Positions 1 through 7,388 of a DNA stretch of 11,907 bases are shown one piece after another (the stretch's first letter is position 1; every line of letters begins with the position of its first letter). The position numbers were made by a program, and so were the translations under genes. Below the pieces are notes generated by a model. The model did not search any database. It was given only the letters and a program-made list of their open reading frames with translations, and was not told the DNA's origin. Source of the DNA: an uncultured Acetatifactor sp. (GTDB taxonomy: Bacteria > Bacillota > Clostridia > Lachnospirales > Lachnospiraceae); assembly GCA_910583845.1 (NCBI GenBank), contig CAJUAB010000030.1, positions 1 to 11,907 on the forward strand, written 5' to 3'.

Positions 1-161
1 TGGGCAGTTATGAAGCGGACGATTTTAAGGACATCAGCCACTATGCTCTTATCAAACTGGCAAAGTTTTACGGCGTGACCACCGACTATCTGCTGGGGCT
101 GTCTGAAATGAAGCATCACCCAAACGCTGATATTGCAAACCTGCTGAAAGATTTGCGTTAA
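1..161 (+). CDS. XRE-family HTH transcriptional regulator, C-terminal part (5' end outside window)
   Basis: The reading frame enters from the left edge (first full codon at base 3) and ends with TAA at 159-161, giving the last 52 residues of a protein. The visible text includes ISHYALIKLAKFYGVTTDYL followed by LGLSE. This is the typical end of a Cro/C1 helix-turn-helix domain, where 'L.kla..f.vttDYLlG' is helix 5 and the following turn. Such proteins bind operator DNA as dimers. The short remaining tail (about 20 residues after the HTH) suggests a small regulator without a large effector domain, but the start is not visible. It is the only plus-strand gene and converges on the GH3 gene, with a hairpin terminator between them. 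Its targets cannot be inferred here. Confidence 0.8.
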   Translation, partial: GSYEADDFKDISHYALIKLAKFYGVTTDYLLGLSEMKHHPNADIANLLKDLR

Positions 162-191
162 ATAAGGGGACTGTGAACTCTTCACAGCCCC
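158..191. terminator. Convergent (bidirectional) Rho-independent terminator
   Basis: GGGG (166-169) and CTGTGAA (171-177) pair with TTCACAGCCCC (181-191), with one bulged A at 170 and a CTC loop. Read on the minus strand the hairpin is followed by TTATTTAA (165-158), a fair U-rich tail for the GH3 gene that stops at 207. Read on the plus strand the hairpin is only 4 nt past the regulator's stop codon and has a weaker tail. It probably serves both convergent genes. Confidence 0.7.
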
Positions 192-206
192 CTCCGATCT
201 GTTTGA

Positions 207-2636
207 TCAGTCGATCTTTAAAATCAGCCCCAGAATCCTCCGGGCACAGGTCTCCATCTCCTGCCTGGTAAGAGCTCCCTTTTCCATGGCTTCCAGGAGT
301 CTTTCGGGGAAGCCGCATCCCATCTTGACATCGTTTCCCGCCTTTGTCTCCTTGTAATGCTCGCCGTGGGTCCACCAGTCCGTGGTCACCATCCCCTCAA
401 AGCCCCACTCGCCGCGCAGAATATCCTCCAGCATCTCCCTGTTCTCGGAAGCCCGGCGCCCATTAATGATATTGTAGGAAGACATAATGCTCCAGGGCTT
501 CGCCTCCTTGACAATCCGCTCAAAGGCCTTGAGGTAAATCTCCCGTATGGCCCGCTCGGAAGCCCGGGAATCGCTTTCCGTGCGGTTTGTCTCCTTGTTG
601 TTCAGGGCAAAATGCTTCACCGTGGCCGCCACATGGTTGCTCTGGATTCCTGTCACCATGGCCCCCGCCATCTTTCCCGTCAGATAGGGGTCCTCGGAAT
701 AATACTCAAAGTTTCTGCCGCAGAGGGGGCTCCGGTGAATATTCACCGCCGGGGTCAGCCACGCGCCGATATTGTTTTCCCTGGCCTCCGCGCCGCCCGC
801 TGCCCCGATCTGCTCCGCCAGCTCCGGATTCCAGGTACAGGCCAGCAGAAACGAACAGGGCCATGCGGTGGTGCAGATCCCACACTGCGGGGCGATTCTC
901 ACCCCGGCAGGTCCGTCCGCGGTCATGATATTGGGTACGCCGTAATCCGGCAGGTTGCCATAGCCGAAGGTGTTGGCCACGCCGGTGTTGGGCTGCCCGC
1001 CCAGAAGCTCCGCCAGCTGCTCATCGGGCAGCTGGGCCACAAAGTCCTCAAGGGACATCCTGCCCTCCGCCACGTCTATCAGCTTGGGCCTGTGATCCAC
1101 ATTCCCCCACAGCGGGTAACTGTCGCGATGTCTTACCACCGGCGTGACCCCGCTGGTCTCCTTCTCCGACAGCCTGGACGGAAATACGCTTGCGTCCGTG
1201 TCCACAGGTTCGCCCTGGGGAAGCTCCTCAAAGCTGCCGTCCGCCAGCATACGCCTGCCAAGCTGGGTGGGAACCATTTTGGGAGAAAGCTGCTCCGTTA
1301 CCTCGTCTTCCTCCTGTACCATCACATAGTTGCTCTCCACCGTGTCCCGCACGGATGTGCCCACGTAAAAATGATATTCCCCCCGCTCCAGGACATAGGC
1401 CGATTTCGCCACCTTGCCCAGATCGTCGTAGGACGCCATATCGTTTATATTGAACCGCAGCACCACCGTCTGGGTCTCCCCGGGCTGCAGCAGCCTTGTC
1501 TTCTGAAAGGCCACCAGCACTCTGGCGGGTTTTCCCAGCCTGCCCTGGGGAGCGCTGTAGTAGACCTGCACCACCTCTTTTCCCGCCCTCTCTCCGAAGT
1601 TGCACACATCCACCACCACCCGCAGATGATGCCCCCTCTTTTCCACCTGGGGCATGGAAAGCGTGAACTTCGTGTAGGACAGTCCGAAGCCGAAGGGATA
1701 GTTCACCTTCTGCGCCGCTCCGGGAATGGTCTCAAAATAGCGGTATCCCACATAGATATCCTCGGTATAGTCCACATAGTCATCCGACTCGTGGAAATTG
1801 TAAGTGGAGGGGTAGTCCTCCAGCCTCCTGGCAAAGGTATCCGACAGCTTGCCGCTGGGGTTTTCCTCCCCGATGAGCAGCTCCGCCGCCGCCAGCCCGC
1901 CCTCGATGCCTCCCTGCCAGGCCATCAGGACGGACTGGATCTTATCCTCCCGGGCAAACCAGTCCGTGTCCACCATGCCGCCCACATTCAGCACCGCGAT
2001 TACTCTGGGAAACAGATTTTTTACCGCTTCTACCAGGGCCTTCTCCCCATGGGTCAGGTAAAAGTCACCGTCCTCAAACACTTCGTCCCGGTCTTCCCGC
2101 TTCTCTTCCTGCCCGGCAATCACCGCGGCCTCCGCCTTCTTTTCCCTGTCATACACGCTCTTCCGGTCCCAGCCCTCGCCGGAATACCGGCAGATACTGA
2201 TAATGGCAGTATCCGTAAAAGCCCTGGCCTTTTTCAGAAGTTCCTCCGGCAGCGCGGGCTCCACCGTCATCCCCGGTCCTCTGCCCCGGGCGTACTGTTC
2301 CTTCACATTCTCTCTGTAAAAGGAAGCCAGCTCCTCAAAGATTTCCACATGACCGGCCTTTTCCTTTAACCCCTCGTACAGGTTGCGGGTGTAGGCCACT
2401 GTCACATCTCCGCTTCCGCCCCCTCCCTTCACATAGTCGAAGGTTGCCTTCCCGAGCAGCGCCACCCTGCTGCCCCTGGCCAGAGGCAGCACATTTCCCT
2501 GGTTTTTCAGCAGCACCATGCCTTCCCTGGCCGCCTCTTTAGAAAGCCGGATGTGCTCCCTGCTGCCCGTGACGCGCCGTCCGTCCTCCCCCAGCGGAAG
2601 AACCGGCTGATACTTTGCTCTTGCCCATCTCTCCAT
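207..2636 (-). CDS. Glycoside hydrolase family 3 beta-glucosidase-like enzyme with swapped domain order (809 aa)
   Basis: Hydrolyses terminal beta-linked sugars, probably glucose or another short beta-glycoside, by a retaining mechanism. No signal peptide is visible, so it should act in the cytoplasm on imported oligosaccharides. The domain order is permuted. The GH3 C-terminal (alpha/beta sandwich) domain comes first at about 30-270, with VLLKNQGNVLPL, the GGGGSGDV turn at 71-78 and SGEGWDR with the likely acid/base E154. A fibronectin-III-like domain follows at about 330-435 (PFGFGLSYT, GKEVVQVY). The (beta/alpha)8 domain is last at about 540-809, with TADGPAGVR, GRNFEYYSEDP (substrate loop), KHFALNN and the likely nucleophile D753 in VTTDWW. 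This order is known in some rumen and gut GH3 enzymes. The ATG at 2636 is preceded by AAGGAG (2647-2652), 10 nt away. It is a single-gene unit. The exact substrate is not readable. Confidence 0.92.
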   Translation of the reverse strand: MERWARAKYQPVLPLGEDGRRVTGSREHIRLSKEAAREGMVLLKNQGNVLPLARGSRVALLGKATFDYVKGGGGSGDVTVAYTRNLYEGLKEKAGHVEIFEELASFYRENVKEQYARGRGPGMTVEPALPEELLKKARAFTDTAIISICRYSGEGWDRKSVYDREKKAEAAVIAGQEEKREDRDEVFEDGDFYLTHGEKALVEAVKNLFPRVIAVLNVGGMVDTDWFAREDKIQSVLMAWQGGIEGGLAAAELLIGEENPSGKLSDTFARRLEDYPSTYNFHESDDYVDYTEDIYVGYRYFETIPGAAQKVNYPFGFGLSYTKFTLSMPQVEKRGHHLRVVVDVCNFGERAGKEVVQVYYSAPQGRLGKPARVLVAFQKTRLLQPGETQTVVLRFNINDMASYDDLGKVAKSAYVLERGEYHFYVGTSVRDTVESNYVMVQEEDEVTEQLSPKMVPTQLGRRMLADGSFEELPQGEPVDTDASVFPSRLSEKETSGVTPVVRHRDSYPLWGNVDHRPKLIDVAEGRMSLEDFVAQLPDEQLAELLGGQPNTGVANTFGYGNLPDYGVPNIMTADGPAGVRIAPQCGICTTAWPCSFLLACTWNPELAEQIGAAGGAEARENNIGAWLTPAVNIHRSPLCGRNFEYYSEDPYLTGKMAGAMVTGIQSNHVAATVKHFALNNKETNRTESDSRASERAIREIYLKAFERIVKEAKPWSIMSSYNIINGRRASENREMLEDILRGEWGFEGMVTTDWWTHGEHYKETKAGNDVKMGCGFPERLLEAMEKGALTRQEMETCARRILGLILKID

Positions 2637-2883
2637 ACCTATCCTTCTCCTTTCTGTTTTTCAGTTTTTTAATTTTTTCTTCATTAATTCTTTCGGATTC
2701 ATCTACACTTTGGACACATTTTCCTGGTATGCTGTATTTATCAGCAAGGAGAAAACTGATATACAAAATGGAGCTGCCAGTGCTGAAATCGGTGTTGACC
2801 AGCTTCGCCTAAAAATTACAGCGCAGGCGCGCTGCCCGAAGCAATGGACTCCGCTCTCCGGAGGGATTTCATTGTCATAGATC

Positions 2884-2919
2884 AAGATGCCGGTGCAGGT
2901 CAATCTGTACCGGCATCTT
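2884..2919 (-). terminator. Long hairpin spanning the stop codon of the DUF308 gene
   Basis: Bases 2884-2898 (AAGATGCCGGTGCAG) pair with 2905-2919 over 15 positions, with one G-T pair and a six-base loop. The stop codon of the DUF308 gene (2900-2902) lies inside the loop, so one arm is coding. The minus-strand tail after the stem is GATCTATG, which is not U-rich. It is therefore an imperfect terminator and may act mainly as a 3'-end stabilising hairpin. Confidence 0.5.
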
Positions 2920-3577
2920 CCGCTTTGTCTTCCGGGAACGGGTCCTGCGCCTGGGCGCTGTCCTCCCCGCCTTCCTCCTGCGGCTTTCCCTCCAAAGGGA
3001 TCTCCGTCACCTTTATGCCCTCATCCGCCTCGTTCATTTTCCTCATATAGCCATGCATCTTGCTGGACAGGTACATGGTGGCCGCCAGATCCGTCAGTCC
3101 GCTGAACAACAGGCCGGCCCCCAACAGACGGTACAGCAGCATGGCAGAGTCAAAGGGATTGATCACCATCAGAATGCCAATTACCACATTGACCACCGCC
3201 AGCCCCAGAATCAGCACGGCATTGCCGCCCATGCGCTGCACGTCCAGAGCGCCCTGTAGTTTGAACAGGCCGCTGACAATGATGCACAGGCCAATGATAA
3301 AGGGCACCAGCGAAATGACCAGGTCCACCTTGTAAATCACAAAAATTCCCAGAACCATCAGCAGCAAGCCTCCCACGAAATCATTGCGATAGTAATTCCG
3401 GGTAATATTGCGGGTAAAATAGACCACCAGATTCACCAGGCCGATCACAATGGCGATACCGGCGATCAGATAACAGATTGTGCGGGCCGTTGTGGCCGGG
3501 AAAATCAGCAGAATCACCCCCAGCACCACATAGAGCGCCGCCGATAAAATCATATTCCATTTCATCTCTTTCAACAT
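2900..3577 (-). CDS. DUF308/HdeD-like six-helix membrane protein (225 aa)
   Basis: A predicted inner-membrane protein with six hydrophobic segments at about residues 9-27, 33-54, 67-83, 88-106, 119-138 and 146-168. They form repeated short helical hairpins of the DUF308 (HdeD acid-resistance family) type. A strongly acidic, non-hydrophobic tail of about 40 residues follows (183-225, rich in E, D, P and Q), probably cytoplasmic. The molecular function of the family is unknown; HdeD itself is linked to acid stress. I chose the ATG at 3577 because GGAGG (3586-3590) sits 8 nt upstream. The ATG at 3583 is only 2 nt from it. An in-frame ATG at 3667 would add 30 polar residues but has only a weak AGGCGG site. 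It follows the XRE gene on the same strand and is probably co-transcribed from the promoter at 4048-4075. Confidence 0.8.
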   Translation of the reverse strand: MLKEMKWNMILSAALYVVLGVILLIFPATTARTICYLIAGIAIVIGLVNLVVYFTRNITRNYYRNDFVGGLLLMVLGIFVIYKVDLVISLVPFIIGLCIIVSGLFKLQGALDVQRMGGNAVLILGLAVVNVVIGILMVINPFDSAMLLYRLLGAGLLFSGLTDLAATMYLSSKMHGYMRKMNEADEGIKVTEIPLEGKPQEEGGEDSAQAQDPFPEDKAEDAGTD

Positions 3578-3675
3578 ATTCATTGCCTCCAAAATCAGGT
3601 TTCTCATCTGCCTTGTCAGTCTGCGGTCCCGGCCCCCATGCTTTCCCTGCGGATATCCGGAAACCATGCTACCGC

Positions 3676-3966
3676 CTATCTTCTGGCCTCTTTGTCCGGT
3701 ACCAGCTGAATCTGCACTTTCAGCCCCATGGCCGCCGCCATCTTCACCATCAGTTCCAGAGAGGGGTTATACCTGCCGCTCTCAAACCGCGCAATGTTGG
3801 ATCTGGGAATTCCGGAACGGCGGGATACCTGCTCCTGAGTCAGCTTCATATCCTTGCGCATACGCACATACTGGTCCGCCAGATCCTGCTTCATATGCTT
3901 CTGCTCCGTCTCAATCAGAATCTTGTTGCCATCCAAGTCCATAATGTAGTCCATCGCTTCTCTCAT
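3676..3966 (-). CDS. XRE/HigA-like helix-turn-helix regulator (96 aa)
   Basis: A small DNA-binding protein, probably a dimeric repressor of its own operon. The HTH covers about residues 36-92: RMRKDMKLTQEQVSRRSG, then IPRSNIARFESGRYNPSLEL as recognition helix and following turn, then LMVKMAAAMGLKVQIQLVP. The first 35 residues (MDYIMDLDGNKILIETEQ) resemble the N-terminal extension of HigA-type antitoxins, but no RelE/HigB toxin gene is next to it. The downstream partner is instead a DUF308 membrane protein. The ATG at 3966 has an excellent AGGAGG (3974-3979) 7 nt upstream. A strong promoter with an inverted-repeat operator lies 80-110 bp upstream, which fits autoregulation. It is either a stand-alone stress regulator for the DUF308 protein or an orphan antitoxin; the first is more likely. 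Confidence 0.85.
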   Translation of the reverse strand: MREAMDYIMDLDGNKILIETEQKHMKQDLADQYVRMRKDMKLTQEQVSRRSGIPRSNIARFESGRYNPSLELMVKMAAAMGLKVQIQLVPDKEARR

Positions 3967-4029
3967 TGTTTTTCCTCCTGGTTTACATTCTGCCGGTCAG
4001 TCACGGCAATTGAGCTGCCAAAACAGCAA

Positions 4030-4068
4030 AATCTCGTATATGAGATATGTTATCACATACGAGATTTA
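4030..4068. promoter_or_regulatory. Inverted-repeat operator over the XRE promoter
   Basis: AAATCTCGTAT (4030-4040) and ATACGAGATTT (4058-4068) are perfect 11-bp inverted repeats flanking the -10 box. A third half-site-like GAGAT lies at 4043-4047, making a small inner dyad (ATCTC..GAGAT, 4032-4047). The position over the promoter and the adjacent XRE gene suggest that the XRE protein binds here and represses itself. This is inference. On the minus strand the same repeat also forms an RNA hairpin that could slow readthrough from the ABC genes, for which no other terminator is visible. Confidence 0.6.
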
Positions 4069-4075
4069 TGTCAAG
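4048..4075 (-). promoter_or_regulatory. Sigma-A type promoter of the XRE-DUF308 operon
   Basis: On the minus strand a perfect TTGACA -35 box (4070-4075) is separated by 16 bp from a TAACAT -10 box (4048-4053). The distance to the XRE start codon (3966) is about 80 bp. The -10 box and most of the spacer lie within the inverted repeat described separately. Confidence 0.7.
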
Positions 4076-4101
4076 ACCTATTTTGAAATTTTTTTATTCA
4101 T

Positions 4102-5328
4102 TCAGCTGACCTGCTTATGCCGGTACTCCCGGTAGATCACAGGCCACAGAACCATGGTCAGAAGGCTGTACAGAACCAGCAGAATGGGAACCGCCCCCCA
4201 TATTTTTCCCCCTGCCGGATACAGATTGAACAGATTCAGCGCCATGCCCGTCTGCAGCAGCTGATTCGGCAGCAGCCCTATGATCTTCTGCACTGTCTGG
4301 CTGGAGATACTGGACAGGAAGGAGGGCAGAAATATCAGAACAAAGGGCACCATCACCGCCACCACCGCCGACCTGGTTTTCGCGGATACCAGCATACTCA
4401 AAAAGGAAATGAACAGGCAGCCGACATACCCGCCCCCGGCGATCAGCAGATATTTCTGCCACACGGTGATGGGATAAAAGCATTTCCAGCTGCCGGACAC
4501 TGCCTGAACCGCCAGATCCATGCCGTCCGTCCCCAGGTAGGCCAGCACAATCCCGCTGTAGAGCAGAAATATGGCAAAATAGATTCCCGTCACCAGACAG
4601 AAGCCGGCCCCGATCTTGGCCCGCACCGCCCTGTCCCGCCCATACAGCGAGGTGTAAAATATGGCGTCCGATTTCCAGGAAAACTCACTGGAAAAGATAC
4701 CTGCCACCAGATACCCCAGTACCAGCATGGTGATCATCACCACGGTGGGCGCATATTCAAACAGCCGGCTCCAGCCCATGGCATAGTCATAATAAAATGG
4801 CGTTTCCAGACTTTCATACTGCCGCGTCAGAAAGGCTTTCTCCTCCTCCGAAAACTGGTCTTTGGCCTCTCCCGCCAGCCACTCCCGGAGCAGCCGGGGA
4901 CGGTTTTCATAAAAATACGGCGCGTCCTCCGGCCTCAGGGAATCCGCCCGGTAATAGTCATACTCCCGAAACCCGCCGACAAAAGAGTTGTTCAGCAGCT
5001 CCCGGATCTCCATAATCCCCTGCTTCCTGCCATAGGTGATCTGACTGTCCCGCAGATTGTCCGTCCGGGCCTCCGGCAGGCTCTGTATCCGCCGGTTCTC
5101 CTCAATCACCCGCCGGACAGCATCCTCGTCCAGATATCCGGCCCATTCCTTCTGTGCTTCCCGCAGCCGCGCCACCGCCCCGGGGCCACTGTGGGTATCC
5201 CCGTTCTCATCCACCCAGGACACATCTGTGGCAAAAAAGCAGGTCACGCCCATAACCGCCAGCAGAATCAGCAGCGCAATCCTGCTGCTGGTCTTTCCAA
5301 ACACTTTTTTCCATTCATATCGCAGCAT
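4102..5328 (-). CDS. ABC-2 type transporter permease with large extracytoplasmic loop (408 aa)
   Basis: The membrane half of an exporter that pairs with the ATPase encoded just upstream. From the chosen start it has one hydrophobic helix (about 16-33), a large hydrophilic region of about 155 residues (35-190, many charged residues, probably outside the membrane), then five further helices (about 192-213, 238-263, 291-313, 318-337, 377-397). This layout matches ABC-2 / bacitracin- or lantibiotic-immunity-like permeases of Bacillota. I chose the ATG at 5328 because it has a purine-rich AAAGGAAGG site just upstream and begins MLRYEWKKVF, a normal permease N-terminus. In-frame ATGs at 5352 and 5346 are possible but lack a good site. 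It overlaps the end of the ATPase gene by 14 bp, so translation is probably coupled. The substrate cannot be told. Confidence 0.85.
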   Translation of the reverse strand: MLRYEWKKVFGKTSSRIALLILLAVMGVTCFFATDVSWVDENGDTHSGPGAVARLREAQKEWAGYLDEDAVRRVIEENRRIQSLPEARTDNLRDSQITYGRKQGIMEIRELLNNSFVGGFREYDYYRADSLRPEDAPYFYENRPRLLREWLAGEAKDQFSEEEKAFLTRQYESLETPFYYDYAMGWSRLFEYAPTVVMITMLVLGYLVAGIFSSEFSWKSDAIFYTSLYGRDRAVRAKIGAGFCLVTGIYFAIFLLYSGIVLAYLGTDGMDLAVQAVSGSWKCFYPITVWQKYLLIAGGGYVGCLFISFLSMLVSAKTRSAVVAVMVPFVLIFLPSFLSSISSQTVQKIIGLLPNQLLQTGMALNLFNLYPAGGKIWGAVPILLVLYSLLTMVLWPVIYREYRHKQVS

Positions 5329-6220
5329 CTCTTCCTTCCTTTCCATAGTCATCACCCGCCTGTTCCCCGAAATAATCCAGGAACAGATCTTCCAGCGTGG
5401 CCTCCTCCGGCACCGCGTTGCCGGCCGGTTTTTCCGCCGAGATAATCCGCAGCTGCACACCGCCGGAAACAGTTTTCACATTGGACACCTTGCAGGTCTT
5501 CATATAAGATATCGCCGCGGCTCTGGGCAGCTCAACGCTCCACACCTGCTCCGGCATGGCGGCAAGCAGCTCCTGTACAGTGCCCGAGGCTCTGATCCGG
5601 CCATCCTTCATCAGCAGAATCTCGCCCGCGATGTATTCGATGTCGGACACAATATGGGTGGAGAGCAAAACCAGTCTTTCCTGCGCCAGTTCGCTGATCA
5701 GATTGCGAAAACGGATTCGCTCATTGGGGTCCAGCCCCGCCGTCGGTTCGTCCAGAATCAAGATCCTGGGGTCTCCCAATATGGCCTGGGCGATTCCCGC
5801 CCGGCGTTTCATACCGCCGGAGAGCTTTTTCATCTTCTTGTCCCTGGCTTTTGTCAGGCCCACCTGCTCCAGCAGCTCTTTCGCCCGGGTTCTGGCGGCG
5901 GTGGGGCGCAGGCCCTTGATGGACGCGATGTACATCAGATACTCATATACCGTAAAGTCCGGATAGTAGCCAAAGTCCTGGGGAAGATACCCCAAAAGCC
6001 TGCGGTACTCTCTGTCCATGGCAAAGATGTCGCTCCCGTCCCAGGTGATCAGGCCGCCTGTGGGCCGCAGCAAAGTGCAGAGCATCCGCATAAGCGTGGT
6101 TTTTCCGGCTCCGTTCACTCCCAGCAGACCGTATACGCCTGTAGTCAATGTACAGGATACGCCGTCCACAGCGGTCATATCCTGAAATTTCTTAGTCAGA
6201 TCTGTCATCTTTAATTCCAT
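5315..6220 (-). CDS. ABC transporter ATP-binding protein (301 aa)
   Basis: The cytoplasmic ATPase that drives the neighbouring permease. All motifs are intact: Walker A GVNGAGKT (34-41), Q-loop Q81 in YLPQDFG, signature LSGGM (133-137), Walker B ILILDEP (153-159, catalytic E158), D-loop AGLD (161-164) and H-loop H189 in STHIVSD. After the ATPase core (about 1-215) comes a variable C-terminal part of about 85 residues, as in BcrA/NatA-type export ATPases. The start ATG at 6220 follows AGAGGAAA. The gene lies downstream of a sigma factor and a six-helix membrane protein on the same strand, but a 307-bp gap with a probable terminator separates them, so it may also have its own promoter. I found no convincing -35/-10 pair in that gap. 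Confidence 0.93.
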   Translation of the reverse strand: MELKMTDLTKKFQDMTAVDGVSCTLTTGVYGLLGVNGAGKTTLMRMLCTLLRPTGGLITWDGSDIFAMDREYRRLLGYLPQDFGYYPDFTVYEYLMYIASIKGLRPTAARTRAKELLEQVGLTKARDKKMKKLSGGMKRRAGIAQAILGDPRILILDEPTAGLDPNERIRFRNLISELAQERLVLLSTHIVSDIEYIAGEILLMKDGRIRASGTVQELLAAMPEQVWSVELPRAAAISYMKTCKVSNVKTVSGGVQLRIISAEKPAGNAVPEEATLEDLFLDYFGEQAGDDYGKEGRDAAI

Positions 6221-6527
6221 ATTTTCCTCTTTTCCGCATACCTGTAGTCGATCTGCTCACTAACGATTGGATTTTCCTTTCCGCACAGTGCATGCTGCCC
6301 GATTCTGCGACATGTGCTGTGCCGAAATTGAAAAATCGGAACGTCAGTCCGTATAAAACCCGGCAAGTTGCGCTGCCGGGCTTATAGACCCTGCCTGCGC
6401 AGGCGGACATGTCAACGCCCGCTTTCCCGGAAATTGCCTCCCCCGGACGCGCGTCACGGCTTATGAACAATTTGCGCCGGACACAGGAGGCGCGCCGGGC
6501 ATAAGTCCCGCGCAAAGCAGAAAAAAC
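6221..6527. other. 307-bp gap between the sigma/membrane-protein pair and the ABC pair
   Basis: Open frames here have no ribosome binding site or recognisable content and I do not call a gene. The gap holds the hairpin terminator at 6351-6380 and several GC-rich palindromes (for example GCCTGCGCAGGC near 6393). A promoter for the ABC genes is expected between about 6230 and 6350, but no box pair stands out. Confidence 0.5.
6351..6380 (-). terminator. Rho-independent terminator after the six-helix membrane protein gene
   Basis: CCCGGCA (6359-6365) pairs perfectly with TGCCGGG (6374-6380) across an 8-base loop. On the minus strand the stem is followed by TTTTATAC (6358-6351). It lies about 150 bp past the stop of the membrane protein gene (6528). 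The short U-run suggests partial rather than complete termination, so some readthrough to the ABC genes is possible. Confidence 0.6.
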
Positions 6528-7292
6528 TCATTCGATCATGCGCTGCCCGTTAAAAAACAATTGTACACATTCCCTCTGCCCCCGCCAGATACAATAGCCC
6601 AGGTATATGGACGCCGTTGCCAGCATGGCGGCCCAGGCAGGAAGAGAAACCGCGTCGTATATTTTTTCATCCAGCAGGACCAGCAGCCAGATCAGATTCC
6701 AGAGTATGCACAGCAGCAGCGCAAACGCCTCCGATTCAATTCCGCGGCTGTACAGTGTCTTAAAACAGATACAGCAGGTCACAATATAAGGAAGGAAAAA
6801 CTGAACCAGCACCTCCTCCATACCGGCCACGCCCCCCAGAGTCGACGCGAGGAAAAAGCCGCACAGCAGCACAAAGTCCACCAGCGCAAAGAAAAAGATC
6901 CTCGCCGCATACACCTGGCGCAGGGAATAACAGGCCACGCTCTCTATCTCCACGGCGTTGGCGCTCCGGTTTTTCCACATCTCCGGCAGCACCAGTATGC
7001 CCAGCAGAGACGCCGCGGCTCCCATATATCTCCGGGCCAGAAAATGACTGTCCGTCTCCTTGAGCAGCAGCCACAGCACAATCAGGATACCCGCCTGTAG
7101 CAGCCACCAGCGCTTACGGATGTATCCGCACTGCTGGAACAGAAATTCCGCGTCGGAGAGTGTGTCCTCCGCTTCATTTTCATAAAATGCCCGGCGGGAT
7201 TTCCGCAGAGCGCCTTGCATCCCCTCCCCGCCCATGGACAAAGTAGCATCTTTTAATAACATTTTACGGATTTGCCTGTCTGATCGTCTCAT
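6528..7292 (-). CDS. Six-helix membrane protein of a sigma factor/ABC cluster, family not named (254 aa)
   Basis: I do not recognise a named family. The protein starts with about 60 polar, mostly basic residues (predicted cytoplasmic). Six hydrophobic segments follow at about 64-78, 90-103, 131-150, 163-178, 189-207 and 218-236, ending with a short polar tail. The stretch EIESVACYSLRQVYAARIFF (115-134), leading into helix 3, is distinctive. The ATG at 7292 is chosen because GGAGGGG lies 6 nt upstream; the ATG at 7322 has none. It follows the sigma factor gene by 96 bp and precedes the ABC pair, all on the same strand. Being the only membrane protein next to the sigma gene, it is a candidate sensor or anti-sigma factor, but it has no zinc-binding HxxxCxxC motif. 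It could equally be an accessory subunit of the exporter. Confidence 0.75.
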   Translation of the reverse strand: MRRSDRQIRKMLLKDATLSMGGEGMQGALRKSRRAFYENEAEDTLSDAEFLFQQCGYIRKRWWLLQAGILIVLWLLLKETDSHFLARRYMGAAASLLGILVLPEMWKNRSANAVEIESVACYSLRQVYAARIFFFALVDFVLLCGFFLASTLGGVAGMEEVLVQFFLPYIVTCCICFKTLYSRGIESEAFALLLCILWNLIWLLVLLDEKIYDAVSLPAWAAMLATASIYLGYCIWRGQRECVQLFFNGQRMIE

Positions 7293-7388
7293 AGTTTCCC
7301 CTCCGTGAATATCTGAAACCAACTCCCGCCGTGCCCGGATGACTTATCTCCATCCACCCATTCAGAATCCGCCCTTCCTGGCAGGCTG

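Noticed and set aside
52..375. 107-codon minus-strand frame overlapping the end of the GH3 gene
   Set aside because: It overlaps the GH3 coding region out of frame and reads through the terminator hairpin. No ribosome binding site.
357..2369. 670-codon open frame on the plus strand opposite the GH3 gene
   Set aside because: It is a mirror of the GC-rich GH3 coding strand. The translation is rich in H, P, G and R with no domain, and there is no ribosome binding site.
4117..6214. 442- and 385-codon plus-strand open frames opposite the ABC genes
   Set aside because: The opposite strand encodes ATPase and permease with intact motifs. These frames have no recognisable content and are shadows caused by base composition.
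6192..6515. 107-codon minus-strand frame in the gap upstream of the ABC ATPase
   Set aside because: It reads through the terminator hairpin and into the ATPase gene in another frame, with no ribosome binding site or recognisable content.
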